From: an uncultured Helcococcus sp.
GTDB taxonomy: Bacteria; Bacillota; Clostridia; Tissierellales; Peptoniphilaceae
DNA length: 43,367 bases
Assembly (NCBI RefSeq): GCF_946998255.1
Contig: NZ_CAMPYN010000002.1
Location: forward strand, 1 to 43,367
Reading direction: 5' to 3'
Shown: piece after piece, positions 8,661-16,992 of the stretch
Layout of the letters: each line of letters opens with the position of its first letter
How positions within the stretch are numbered: the first letter of the stretch is position 1
Made by a program: the position numbers and the translations under genes
The notes under the pieces: generated by a model
The model's database searches: none
Told to the model about the DNA's origin: nothing
What the model saw: the letters and a program-made list of their open reading frames with translations, nothing else

Positions 8661-8715
8661 TTGACCCCAAAGCTTGGTTAAGACAAGATAATTGGGGTCA
8701 ATTTTCGTTTTTATA
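8661..8715 (+). terminator. Terminator of the small lipoprotein gene
   Basis: TTGACCCCAA (8661-8670) pairs perfectly with TTGGGGTCAA (8692-8701). An inner CTTG/CAAG adds to the stem, and TTTTCGTTTTT follows. Confidence 0.9.
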
Positions 8716-8920
8716 AGCGTAGAAACAAGAGTTTTTCAAAGTCTTAAGCCCCCATAATCATTTAGGAAGTGAAAATGATTAAAGAATAAGAAAGTCCCAA
8801 TATACACATGACAAGTTTTAATTAGAAATGATGAAAGATTGACAAAAATCTGAAATCCACATGAAAAGTAAGGTTTGGATTGAGTGATAAGCGAAATTTA
8901 CTACTAATATGAACTAGCAT
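8716..8920. other. Gene-free stretch ahead of the 55-bp array
   Basis: No ORF with a ribosome binding site is visible. Two CATGA words (8808 and 8860, 52 apart) and a GGTTTGGATT segment vaguely resemble the following array and may be decayed repeat units, but the phasing is broken and I cannot show it. Confidence 0.35.
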
Positions 8921-9195
8921 AACTTAAAGTCATGCTGGTTTTGACTAATTCTCTGAAACCATCACCATCTACATCGACTATATGTCATGATGTTTTTACA
9001 TAAATCACCAAAACCATCACCATATATGACACCTAAATATCATGTAGGTTTTGCTCAAATCCTTAAAACCATCATCATATATATCGCTTAAATGTCATGA
9101 TGGTTTTGATCAAATCACCGAAACCATCACCATATACCTTGCCTAAATATCATGATGGTTTTGATCAAATCACCGAAACCATCACCATATAATAA
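8921..9195. repeat. Tandem array of five 55-bp hairpin-forming repeats
   Basis: The word CATG recurs at 8931, 8986, 9041, 9096 and 9151, exactly 55 bp apart. Each unit contains (T)CATGATGGTTTT, then AAATCACC, then AAACCATCACCAT. In the last two units TGATGGTTT pairs perfectly with AAACCATCA across a 14-base loop; the first three have diverged. The last two units are identical over about 41 bp, pointing to recent duplication. There is no coding frame. The array lies just beyond the terminator of the rplM-rpsI operon, at the end of the ribosomal superlocus. Confidence 0.9.
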
Positions 9196-9252
9196 AAACT
9201 CAAAAACAAAAAACCACTGGAATGGGTATAAACCCAAAATTCCAATGGTTTG
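9191..9252 (-). terminator. Terminator of the rplM-rpsI operon
   Basis: AAACCA-C-TGGAAT (from 9211) pairs with ATTCCA-A-TGGTTT (to about 9251), with an inner TGGGT/ACCCA stem. On the minus strand TTTGTTTTTGAGTTTTT follows. Confidence 0.85.
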
Positions 9253-9266
9253 TATCTTGCAATATT

Positions 9267-9656
9267 CTATCTCTTGCTGAATTGTGAAGATTTCCTTGCC
9301 TTCTTTAGACCTGGTTTCTTTCTTTCTTTCTTTCTTGAATCTCTTGTTAAGAAACCTGCTCTTTTTAGAACTGGCTTTAATTCTTCATCAAAGTCTACTA
9401 AGGCTCTAGCTACACCGTGTCTAACAGCGCCAGCTTGTCCTGTAAATCCACCACCTTTAACATTAACTCTTACGTCAAAGTCTCCAGCTTTTTCTACTAA
9501 TTCTAATGGAGATTTTGCTAATTCAATTAATGTTTCATAATTGAAGTATTCATTTAGTGGTTTACCATTTACTAAAAATTCACCTGAGCCTGGTAATAAT
9601 CTAACTCTTGCTACTGAAGTTTTTCTTCTTCCTGTACCATTATATTGATTACTCAT
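9267..9656 (-). CDS. rpsI: 30S ribosomal protein uS9
   Basis: 129 aa, normal length. The N-terminal GTGRRKTSVARVRLLPG block and the basic C-terminus ending SQFSKR are diagnostic of S9. The Ser-Lys-Arg tail reaches the P-site tRNA in the 30S head. It follows rplM by 15 bases with a strong ribosome binding site, giving the conserved rplM-rpsI pair, and precedes the operon terminator. Confidence 0.98.
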   Translation of the reverse strand: MSNQYNGTGRRKTSVARVRLLPGSGEFLVNGKPLNEYFNYETLIELAKSPLELVEKAGDFDVRVNVKGGGFTGQAGAVRHGVARALVDFDEELKPVLKRAGFLTRDSRKKERKKPGLKKARKSSQFSKR

Positions 9657-9671
9657 CTAAATCCCTCCTTA

Positions 9672-10100
9672 TTAAAACTCTAGTACTTCTGGATTTTGAC
9701 CAGCGTGTGGGTGGTCTGGACCAGCATATACGTTTAATTTCTTGAACATTTGTCTACCTAAAGAATTCTTTGGTAACATACCTTTGATAGCACGTTCTAA
9801 GATTCTTTCTGGGTGTTTTTCAAGAAGTTCTGCATAAGGGATTTCTTTTAACCCACCAGCATAACCTGTATAGTGTTTGTAAACCTTTTGGTTTGCCTTA
9901 TTACCTGTTACTCTAATTTTTTCTGCGTTTACTATAATTACGTAATCGCCTGTGTCTACGTGTGGTGTGTAGATTGCTTTATGTTTACCTCTTAAGATTG
10001 CAGCTACTCTTGTAGCAACGTCACCTAAGACTAAATCTGTAGCATCAACTACATACCATTTACGCTCAACTTCATTGTGTTTTGCAAAAAATGTACTCAT
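9672..10100 (-). CDS. rplM: 50S ribosomal protein uL13
   Basis: 142 aa from the ATG at 10100, which has AGGAGGAG seven bases upstream. The frame is open further upstream, but that part is the untranslated leader. The motifs WYVVDATDLVLGDVATRVA, HVDTGDYVI and GMLPKNSLGRQM are those of L13, an early 23S-binding assembly protein. It is the first gene of the rplM-rpsI operon, with its own strong promoter and a structured leader. Confidence 0.98.
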   Translation of the reverse strand: MSTFFAKHNEVERKWYVVDATDLVLGDVATRVAAILRGKHKAIYTPHVDTGDYVIIVNAEKIRVTGNKANQKVYKHYTGYAGGLKEIPYAELLEKHPERILERAIKGMLPKNSLGRQMFKKLNVYAGPDHPHAGQNPEVLEF

Positions 10101-10257
10101 TTTTCTCCTCCTAATTCTTTCTTTATATCTAGCCTCTATATTTAGACTCCGCTGTAGAGGTAGCGGTCTTGTTTCTTCGACGATTTCTGTTTCGCACATC
10201 GACGCTGCGAATTTGGATCGTAGATATTTAAAAAGAATTAAGATTCTTTTCAAATAC
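10101..10257 (-). promoter_or_regulatory. Structured rplM 5' leader, likely L13-type autoregulatory leader
   Basis: About 157 nt lie between the predicted start and the rplM ATG. The transcript can form AAAAGAAT/ATTCTTTT (10231-10250), TTCGCA/TGCGAA (10191-10211), CCGCT/AGCGG (10149-10166) and CCTCTA/TAGAGG (10133-10160). The last two overlap and exclude each other. Low-GC Gram-positives carry an L13 leader in this place; I identify it by position and structure, not by a covariance match. Confidence 0.55.
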
Positions 10258-10263
10258 TTATAT

Positions 10264-10292
10264 AGTATATAAAAATAAAGCTTTAAAGTCAA
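10264..10292 (-). promoter_or_regulatory. Strong sigma-A promoter of rplM-rpsI
   Basis: On the minus strand TTGACT (complement of 10287-10292), 17 bases, TATACT (complement of 10264-10269). It lies directly after the truA stop codon, so rplM-rpsI are transcribed independently of the ECF-truA operon. Confidence 0.88.
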
Positions 10293-10297
10293 GTATT

Positions 10298-11032
10298 TTA
10301 GTAGCTTACATCCATTAAATACAGTCCTTGGGGACCATAAGTTTTAGCAGCTCTTTTTACTTTACCTTCAAATATTTCATCTATATAAGAAATATCTCTA
10401 AATCCTCTGCCTATATCAATCAATAAGCCTGACGTAATCCTAATTTGATTATGCAAGAAGCTTTGTCCTGTGAATTCAAAATATATATCATCTAGATTTT
10501 CAACAATTACAATCTTATCTATAGACCTTACACTATTGACTTCTTCCTTCTTATAATCAGACCACTTCATAAATGCCCTATAATCATGGACACCCTCAAG
10601 TTTTTTAGCAGCTTCTTTTATTTTATTTATATCTAAATCATATTTTACATAAGTTTTATAATTTCTGTAGAATGGGTAGTCTTCCCTACTTATTACATAC
10701 CTATAGGTCTTACTTTTAGCATCAAATCTAGCATGAAAGTCATAATCAACTTCTTCAGCTTCAAGAATTTTTATATCAGCTGCTATATACTTTCTTAGCT
10801 TATATTTGAAAGCCTGACCTGGTAAAGAAGTTTCAATCCTAAAATTGACTATATGTTTGTAAGCATGGACCCCTGCATCTGTCCTACCACATGGTATTAT
10901 ATTTACCTTTTCCTTAGTAACTTTGTATATACCTTTTTCCAATTCTTCTTGGACAGTTCTTTTGTCAATTTGTCTTTGAAATCCATGAAAGTCGGTACCA
11001 TCAAAAGAAATTGTAAGTTTTATATTTTTCAT
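10298..11032 (-). CDS. truA: tRNA pseudouridine(38-40) synthase
   Basis: 244 aa. TruA isomerises U38-U40 in the anticodon arm. The catalytic Asp lies in CGRTDAGVHA (Asp52), preceded by the N-terminal SFDGTDFHGFQRQ block and followed by FHARFDAKSKTYRY and GQSFLHNQIR. Length and motifs are standard. The start overlaps the ecfT stop by four bases, the usual translational coupling of ecfT-truA in Firmicutes. Confidence 0.97.
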   Translation of the reverse strand: MKNIKLTISFDGTDFHGFQRQIDKRTVQEELEKGIYKVTKEKVNIIPCGRTDAGVHAYKHIVNFRIETSLPGQAFKYKLRKYIAADIKILEAEEVDYDFHARFDAKSKTYRYVISREDYPFYRNYKTYVKYDLDINKIKEAAKKLEGVHDYRAFMKWSDYKKEEVNSVRSIDKIVIVENLDDIYFEFTGQSFLHNQIRITSGLLIDIGRGFRDISYIDEIFEGKVKRAAKTYGPQGLYLMDVSY

Positions 11033-11826
11033 AGGTATCTACTTCCAAGAGCTACAGCTACATAAAAGGCCATTACTGAAATAAATATGATAATATCTTT
11101 TTTTGTTAAAACTAAAGGATTTAACCTGGTCCTGCCTTCAGATCCTCTATATCCTCTTGCTTCCATAGCTATGGCTAATTCTGATGCCCTCCTAAAAGAG
11201 TTTATAAATAAAGGCACCAAAAGTGGAATCATGGACTGAGCTTTCTTAAATATATTTCCAGAATCAAAATCAGCTCCCCTAGCCAATTGAGCTTTCCTTA
11301 TTTTGTTAGCTTCATCAAACAAGGTTGGGATAAATCTTAAGGCTATTGAAATCATCATAGCAAGTTCATGGGCTGGGAATTTTATTATTTTTAATGGACT
11401 AAATAGAGATTCTAAACCATCTGTAAGTTTTGTTGTTGAAGTAGTAAGGGTTAAATAGGAAGTTCCGATGATTAATAGAATCAATCTAACTCCTATAAAT
11501 ACAGCTCTTTCTACCCCTTCATAAGTTATTGTTAAGCCCCAAAAGCTATACAATTCCCTACCTGGTGTTGCAAATAAATGTATGATAGTAGTAAAAGCTA
11601 GTATAAATATAATCGATTTTAAGGATTTTAATATCTTAAAAAAGTTTAGATTCGCTACTTTTACTACCAATAGTACAAAAGCAAACATAGGTATGAAGAA
11701 TAATAAGTCCTGAATTAAAAATAGGAATATCATATAGAATATAACAAGTAATATTTTAACTCTTGGATCAAGCTTATGAACTAAACTATCACCAGGTATA
11801 TATTGTCCTAAAGTCATATTATTCAT
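11029..11826 (-). CDS. ecfT: ECF transporter transmembrane (T) component
   Basis: 265 aa with several hydrophobic segments (about residues 25-70, 110-135 and the C-terminal 20). The cytoplasmic loop carries the two Ala-Arg-Gly coupling signatures, LARGADFD and MEARGYRG, that contact the ATPases. EcfT forms the energising module with EcfA1 and EcfA2 and accepts exchangeable S components, such as the RibU encoded at 34132-34740. It overlaps ecfA2 by eight bases. Confidence 0.96.
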   Translation of the reverse strand: MNNMTLGQYIPGDSLVHKLDPRVKILLVIFYMIFLFLIQDLLFFIPMFAFVLLVVKVANLNFFKILKSLKSIIFILAFTTIIHLFATPGRELYSFWGLTITYEGVERAVFIGVRLILLIIGTSYLTLTTSTTKLTDGLESLFSPLKIIKFPAHELAMMISIALRFIPTLFDEANKIRKAQLARGADFDSGNIFKKAQSMIPLLVPLFINSFRRASELAIAMEARGYRGSEGRTRLNPLVLTKKDIIIFISVMAFYVAVALGSRYL

Positions 11827-12679
11827 ACTTGTCTCCTAACTGAGCAATCAACTCTTGGTAGGCTTCTTCAACTGTAATAATTGTTTTAGAAAATTTATAA
11901 CCTTTCTCTTCTAACAACTTTGTAGCCCTAGTAATTTGTGGCACATCTAAACCTATTTCGTCTAATTCTTCAGCCATTGAATAAATTATTTCAGGTTTAT
12001 CATCAGCAAATATTTTACCTTGATTCATAACTATAACTCTATTTGCTACTTTAGCTATATCTTCCATAGAATGTGAAACAATAATAACCGTCATATCTTC
12101 TTCAGAATCATAGATATTTTTAATTTCTCTTAAGATTTCATCACGACCTTCTGGGTCTAAACCAGCAGTTGGTTCATCTAAGATTAAATACTTGGGTTTC
12201 ATAGCAAGTATAGAAGCTATGGCTACTCTTCTTTTTTGACCACCAGAAAGTTCAAAAGGAGATTCATCCTTAAACTGTTCGTAAGAAAGACCAACTTTTT
12301 CCATAGATTCTTTTACTCTTTTATCGATTTCTTCCTCAGAAAGTCCAAGGTTTTTAGGGCCAAAGGCAATGTCCAAGGCTATAGTTTCTTCAAACAATTG
12401 ATATTCTGGATATTGAAATACCAAGCCAACTTTCTGTCTTATTTCTTTTAATTTACTTTTATGTTCTTCTGATATCTCTTGACCATCGACAGTTACTTGT
12501 CCACTACTTGCATAAAGTAAACCATTAAAAAGTTGAGTAAGGGTAGACTTACCCGATCCAGTATGACCTATAATCCCTACAAATTCATTTTTACCAATTT
12601 TTAAGTTAACATTGTCTAGGGCAGGTCTTTTATTTCCCTGCCCATAGTCATATCTTACATTTTTTAATTCAATACTCAT
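11819..12679 (-). CDS. ecfA2: ECF transporter ATP-binding protein A2
   Basis: 286 aa ABC ATPase. Walker A GHTGSGKST (about residues 37-45), Q-loop FQYPEYQLFEETI, signature LSGGQKRR, Walker B LILDEPTAGLD and a switch His in VSHSMED are all intact. FQYPEYQLF is typical of EcfA2. The C-terminal extension belongs to the ECF ATPase family. Its start overlaps the ecfA1 stop by four bases. Confidence 0.96.
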   Translation of the reverse strand: MSIELKNVRYDYGQGNKRPALDNVNLKIGKNEFVGIIGHTGSGKSTLTQLFNGLLYASSGQVTVDGQEISEEHKSKLKEIRQKVGLVFQYPEYQLFEETIALDIAFGPKNLGLSEEEIDKRVKESMEKVGLSYEQFKDESPFELSGGQKRRVAIASILAMKPKYLILDEPTAGLDPEGRDEILREIKNIYDSEEDMTVIIVSHSMEDIAKVANRVIVMNQGKIFADDKPEIIYSMAEELDEIGLDVPQITRATKLLEEKGYKFSKTIITVEEAYQELIAQLGDKYE

Positions 12680-13482
12680 AAACTATCTACCAATTCTTCT
12701 ATAGTTAATATTCCATCCGGCAAATCTATACCCTTGTTTTTTAACATAAATGCTAATTCACTTACTTGAGGCACATCTAAGCCATATTCTTTTATCTTGT
12801 CTACTTGTGAAAACACCTCTTTAGGAGTCCCATCTAAAACAAGTTGTCCTTCATTTATTACTACAACTCTATCGGATAGAACCGCTTCATTCATGAAATG
12901 AGTTATATTTATAACTGTCTTTTTATCTTCTTTGTTCAGTTTCAAAGCGTGGTCTATGACTTCTTTCCTACCTGTTGGATCAAGCATAGAGGTAGGCTCA
13001 TCGAAAACTATAAGGTCTGGATCCATAGCTAGGACTCCAGCTATAGCAACTCTTTGCTTTTGCCCACCCGAAAGCATATGGGGTGCATGTAATTTAAAAT
13101 TTTCCATTCCTACTGTTTCTAGAGCCTTGTCAACTCTTTGTCTTAATTCTGGATTTTCTATTCCTAGATTTTCTGGACCAAAGGCAACATCTTCTTCTAC
13201 AACTGTTGCTACAATTTGGTTGTCAGGATTTTGAAAGACCATACCTACTTTTCTTCTCAATTCCCAAACATCTACATCCTTACTGTCTTTACCATCTATA
13301 AGTACTTGACCACTAACAGGATATATTTGAGCATTTAAAAGTTTAGCAATAGTCGATTTTCCCGAACCATTTTTACCTAGTATAGAAATGAATTCTCCAT
13401 CATTAATTCGAAGGTTTATACCTTTTAGTACATCTTCACCTTCTTCTTCATATTTAAATCTTACATCTTTTAATTCAATCAT
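12676..13482 (-). CDS. ecfA1: ECF transporter ATP-binding protein A1
   Basis: 268 aa ABC ATPase with Walker A GKNGSGKST, Q-loop FQNPDNQIVATVVEEDVAFG, signature LSGGQKQR, Walker B IVFDEPTSMLD and switch His in THFMNE. FQNPDNQ is the EcfA1 form of the Q-loop. It follows the L,D-transpeptidase gene without a gap (stop and start overlap by one base), so the operon reads ldt-ecfA1-ecfA2-ecfT-truA. Confidence 0.96.
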   Translation of the reverse strand: MIELKDVRFKYEEEGEDVLKGINLRINDGEFISILGKNGSGKSTIAKLLNAQIYPVSGQVLIDGKDSKDVDVWELRRKVGMVFQNPDNQIVATVVEEDVAFGPENLGIENPELRQRVDKALETVGMENFKLHAPHMLSGGQKQRVAIAGVLAMDPDLIVFDEPTSMLDPTGRKEVIDHALKLNKEDKKTVINITHFMNEAVLSDRVVVINEGQLVLDGTPKEVFSQVDKIKEYGLDVPQVSELAFMLKNKGIDLPDGILTIEELVDSL

Positions 13483-14909
13483 TATTGTGCATCCATTGTA
13501 GCTTCACCTTCTCGTATCATCTTTTGTTTCTCAAATTCTGTAGGTGAATAGTTTGTTGATGATTCGTAAGTAACAACTGGTGTTAGATAAGGTGTGTTTT
13601 CAAATACAACTTTCATGTCTTTTAAGCTCATAGCTATACATGAATAAGTACCATTATATTTAAACACATCTCCACCAAATTCAGTCCTTTTTTCTAAATC
13701 GTGTATACCTGATCCGGTCCAACCAATCGGCATAAAGTAGTTAACATAGGTAGCATATTTATTACCACTTGGACTTGTACCTCTTAGATAGCGGTCTTTC
13801 TCTCTTGACCATACCTTATTTACTCCAACTGGTGTTGAGTATTCTCTTTCATAAGCTCTACCAGTTACAACAGGTACTTTTGTTACTAATTTACCTTCTT
13901 TATATAACCATAAGGTTTGTCTTGATATATCTATTTCTATATAAGTATCACCAATATCGTCTTTTTTTCTGATATTTCCTTCATGGTTATAAACTATTTC
14001 TACATTACCAGATTCACCCTTATCCATCATAGCAATTAGATTATCCATGGTTTTATCAACATTCATTTGCCAACCATAAATACCTCCTGCTACAGTAATT
14101 TCACCTATATCTGTTGCATTAAATTTTCTTTCTTTTGCATAGGTATCTGTAGCATGGGCTATATCTGCTATATACTTTCTTAATTTAACTTTATTTAGTT
14201 TACCACCATCTTCATCGTACATGGCTATTAGGTCTTCACCTTTTAATACCCAATCCCTATCCTCGAAGTCAAATTTATAAGAGTTTTGGGTTATCTTTTT
14301 AAGTTTTTCATACCTATCTAATAAGTCTTTATCATCTTTTGATACTTTAGGTTGTACATATTCTTCTTCTAGTTCTATTTCATCTACATTATTAGAAATA
14401 GCTGATTTAACATTATTAAATAACTTATCTTTGTCTAAAAGATTTCCGGTAACCTCATCCTTAATAACTAACTCATCATTTACAAATTCAAATTTTGCAT
14501 CTTGAGGCTCTTGAACATTTTTAAATAAATCTGACTTAAATAAAATATCTTTGAGTTTGTCATCATTCATTTTAGCATCATATTTTACTTGGTAGTCATG
14601 ATTTTCAAAAACTTCAACAGGCCATAAGAATGGTATGTTATTAATTTCAGGTTTTTCTTTGATGCTTATATCTAAATCAATATCAGATCCAGAAATTTCT
14701 AAATTATCTTTATCTTTAGCTATTATACTTATCTTACTATTTTCAGGTTTAACATCAAACAATGTGTTTTTTAATTCTAAACCCTTTGCTTGTCCATTAA
14801 CATGTGCTTTAGGATAACTATATAAATAGAAATATCCTAAGCCTGATAAATAAACAACTCCTAATATTATTATAATTGTCAATAAAATCTTTTTTAATGT
14901 TTTATTCAT
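13482..14909 (-). CDS. L,D-transpeptidase (YkuD family) with variant catalytic motif
   Basis: 475 aa. One N-terminal membrane anchor (residues about 8-30) is followed by an extracytoplasmic region of about 290 aa that looks like a duplicated YoaR/peptidoglycan-binding-4 type domain. The C-terminal YkuD domain begins near YIEIDISRQTLWLYKEG, followed by TPVG, GIHDL (His403) and the Cys motif at 424. L,D-transpeptidases form 3-3 crosslinks in peptidoglycan through an acyl-Cys. Spacing His403 to Thr421 fits the family, but the normal S-H-G-C-(I/V)-(N/R) reads T-Y-S-C-I-A, so the His and Gly next to the catalytic Cys are replaced. Activity is likely but not certain. It has its own extended -10 promoter and lies at the head of the ECF operon. 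Confidence 0.85.
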   Translation of the reverse strand: MNKTLKKILLTIIIILGVVYLSGLGYFYLYSYPKAHVNGQAKGLELKNTLFDVKPENSKISIIAKDKDNLEISGSDIDLDISIKEKPEINNIPFLWPVEVFENHDYQVKYDAKMNDDKLKDILFKSDLFKNVQEPQDAKFEFVNDELVIKDEVTGNLLDKDKLFNNVKSAISNNVDEIELEEEYVQPKVSKDDKDLLDRYEKLKKITQNSYKFDFEDRDWVLKGEDLIAMYDEDGGKLNKVKLRKYIADIAHATDTYAKERKFNATDIGEITVAGGIYGWQMNVDKTMDNLIAMMDKGESGNVEIVYNHEGNIRKKDDIGDTYIEIDISRQTLWLYKEGKLVTKVPVVTGRAYEREYSTPVGVNKVWSREKDRYLRGTSPSGNKYATYVNYFMPIGWTGSGIHDLEKRTEFGGDVFKYNGTYSCIAMSLKDMKVVFENTPYLTPVVTYESSTNYSPTEFEKQKMIREGEATMDAQ

Positions 14910-14937
14910 AATATCTCCTTATTAAAGACTCTTTACA

Positions 14938-14943
14938 ATTATA
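14938..14943 (-). promoter_or_regulatory. Extended -10 promoter of the ldt-ecf-truA operon
   Basis: TGG-TATAAT on the minus strand (TATAAT is the complement of 14938-14943) lies about 30 bases before the ldt ATG and just after the rplQ terminator. The -35 region is poor, which the TG motif may compensate. Confidence 0.6.
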
Positions 14944-14966
14944 CCACATGCCCTAGTTTTTAAGTA

Positions 14967-14997
14967 ATAAAAAAGATCTAGAAAGTAAGTTTCTAGA
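14967..14997 (-). terminator. Terminator at the end of the S10-spc-alpha operon
   Basis: TCTAGAAA (14977-14984) and TTTCTAGA (14990-14997) form a perfect 8-bp stem. On the minus strand TCTTTTTTATT follows. It lies 42 bases past the rplQ stop. Confidence 0.88.
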
Positions 14998-15038
14998 CCT
15001 TTGATCTCTTCTTTTAAATATTTAAAAAAGAATTCAAA

Positions 15039-15380
15039 TTAAACTAATTCTAAAATTGCCATTTCACTGGCATCGCCTCTTCTTGGTCCAAGTTTTAGAA
15101 CTCTGGTGTATCCACCATTTCTATCCTTGTATTCTGGGCCATATTCAGAAAATAGTTTTTCTACTGTTTCTTCATTGTATAGGTAAGCTAACGCTTGACG
15201 TCTTGAATGTAAGTCACCTTTTTTAGCTAATGTTATCATCTTGTCAGTCATTCTTTGAGCTTCTTTAGCTCTTGTTACTGTTGTTTTGATGCTACCATTT
15301 TCTAATACTGATTGTACAAGGTTTCTTAGCATTGCAGTACGATGGTCAGTTCTTCTACCTAATTTTCTTAAATTTGACAT
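15039..15380 (-). CDS. rplQ: 50S ribosomal protein bL17
   Basis: 113 aa, the short bacterial form. MSNLRKLGRRTDHRTAM and the RGDASEMAILELV end are typical. It is the last gene of the ribosomal run, 22 bases after rpoA, followed by a terminator. Confidence 0.98.
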   Translation of the reverse strand: MSNLRKLGRRTDHRTAMLRNLVQSVLENGSIKTTVTRAKEAQRMTDKMITLAKKGDLHSRRQALAYLYNEETVEKLFSEYGPEYKDRNGGYTRVLKLGPRRGDASEMAILELV

Positions 15381-15402
15381 ACTGCCTCCTATAATTATCT
15401 CA

Positions 15403-16356
15403 TTAAGATTGTAGTTCTAATCCTAAGCTTTCAATTTTTTCTACAACTTCAGTAAAAGATTTCTTACCAAAGTTTTTGATCTTCTTAAGTTCATCTAGTG
15501 GAGTAGCAACAATTTCACCTACTGTGTTAATTTCTGCTCTCTTTAGACAATTGAATGCTCTTAGACTTAAATCTAGCTCTTCAAGTGTAAGTGAAAGTAA
15601 TTCTTCTTCTTCATTAATTTCTTCTTCTTCATCTTCTTCAACTTCTACTACTTCTTCTAAGTTTGGTAGTTCAGTAAAGAAGTCTAAGTAATTAATTAAT
15701 ATTTTAGCACCCTTAGCTACTGCTTCTTGAGGTGTTAAAGTACCATTTGTGGTAACTTCTAAAATTAATTTATCATAATCAATGACTTGGCCTACTCTTG
15801 TATTTTCAACAATGTAGTTAACTTTACTTACAGGAGTAAATGATGAGTCTATCGCAATAACTCCGATTGGAGCATCTTCTTCCTTATTTTGATCAGCTAC
15901 AGAGTAACCTGTACCATCTATCACTTTTAAGTCAAGATTAATTGATCCTTCTTCATTAACAGTTGCTATATAGTGGTCTTTGTTAACTATTTCAAGATTT
16001 GCATCACCACTTATATCAGCAGCTGTAACAATCTTTGGTCCCTTAACATCAAGCCTCAAGTTGATAGGTTCTGAATCTTCAACTAGTTTCTTTATAGCTA
16101 CACCCTTAAGATTTAATATAATTTCAGGAACATCTTCGATAACTCCTTTTACACTAGTAAATTCATGAAGTACACCTTCGTCGAATTTTATACTAGAAAT
16201 AGCGCTACCTGGTAATGATGACAGAAGTACCCTTCTCATACTGTTTCCTAGAGTTGTTCCGTAACCTCTTTCTAATGGAGAGATTACAAAACGACCCTTG
16301 TTATTTGTTTCATCGAATTCTAATATTTCTATTTTAGTATTTAGCTTTTCTATCAC
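15403..16356 (-). CDS. rpoA: DNA-directed RNA polymerase subunit alpha
   Basis: 317 aa. The N-terminal dimerisation domain has RFVISPLERGYGTTLGNSMR and the usual LPGSAISSIKFD. The C-terminal DNA-binding domain has LSLRAFNCLKRAEINTVGE (about 264-282) and LKKIKNFGKKS. Alpha dimerises to nucleate RNA polymerase assembly and its C-terminal domain binds UP elements and activators. The interdomain linker is unusually acidic: 14 of 19 residues between 234 and 252 are Glu or Asp. It sits in the standard place between rpsD and rplQ. Confidence 0.98.
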   Translation of the reverse strand: MIEKLNTKIEILEFDETNNKGRFVISPLERGYGTTLGNSMRRVLLSSLPGSAISSIKFDEGVLHEFTSVKGVIEDVPEIILNLKGVAIKKLVEDSEPINLRLDVKGPKIVTAADISGDANLEIVNKDHYIATVNEEGSINLDLKVIDGTGYSVADQNKEEDAPIGVIAIDSSFTPVSKVNYIVENTRVGQVIDYDKLILEVTTNGTLTPQEAVAKGAKILINYLDFFTELPNLEEVVEVEEDEEEEINEEEELLSLTLEELDLSLRAFNCLKRAEINTVGEIVATPLDELKKIKNFGKKSFTEVVEKIESLGLELQS

Positions 16357-16390
16357 GGATTAGCCTCCTGTGCTTTACGCTATTATGCTA

Positions 16391-16978
16391 TTATTTTGAA
16401 TACAACTCAACGATTAATTGTTCATCTATTTCAAAGTCGATATCTTCTCTAGTTGGTAAAGAGTTTACTTTACCTTCTAATTTTTCAACATCTACTGAAA
16501 CCCATTGTGCTTGATTCCAAACTTTGTCTTCAGTTTCTTTAAATACTCCGTTGTTTCTAGATTTTTCTCTAACTGTGATTACATCACCAGCACTTACTTG
16601 GTATGAAGGTACGTCAACCTTTTTACCATTTACTAAGAAATGACCGTGTGATACTAATTGTTTTGCTTGGCTTCTTGTTTTAGCAAAGCCCATTCTATAA
16701 ACAACATTATCTAATCTTAATTCTAATAATTGTAGTAAGTTTTCACCAGTAATGCCTGACATTTTTTCAGCCTTAGCATATAATCTTCTAAATTGTTTTT
16801 CTAGAATACCGTAAACAAATTTAGCTTTTTGTTTTTCTTGTAATTGTAAGCCGTATTCACTTAATTTACCAGCTCTTTGTTTAGGATTTCTATTTGTTTT
16901 TTTATTATATCCTAGTACTTGTGGTGCAACACCCAAAGTTTTTGCTCTCTTAAGTACTGGTCCTTTATATCTTGCCAT
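16391..16978 (-). CDS. rpsD: 30S ribosomal protein uS4
   Basis: 195 aa from the ATG at 16978 (MARYKGP), nine bases after GGAGG. An in-frame TTG two codons upstream is too close to the ribosome binding site. The S4 RNA-binding domain is seen in the LRLDNVVYRMGFAKTRSQ region and VSHGHFLVNG. The N-terminus lacks the CxxC zinc knuckle, so this is the zinc-free form. S4 is a primary 16S binder and 30S assembly initiator. Confidence 0.97.
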   Translation of the reverse strand: MARYKGPVLKRAKTLGVAPQVLGYNKKTNRNPKQRAGKLSEYGLQLQEKQKAKFVYGILEKQFRRLYAKAEKMSGITGENLLQLLELRLDNVVYRMGFAKTRSQAKQLVSHGHFLVNGKKVDVPSYQVSAGDVITVREKSRNNGVFKETEDKVWNQAQWVSVDVEKLEGKVNSLPTREDIDFEIDEQLIVELYSK

Positions 16979-16992
16979 TATCAATATCCTCC

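Noticed and set aside
8921..9195. CRISPR array or coding repeat
   Set aside because: The entire 55-bp unit is repeated, so there are no spacers, and no frame stays open with a ribosome binding site.
10101..10292. N-terminal extension of L13
   Set aside because: The region holds the promoter-proximal structured leader; L13 has its normal length from 10100.
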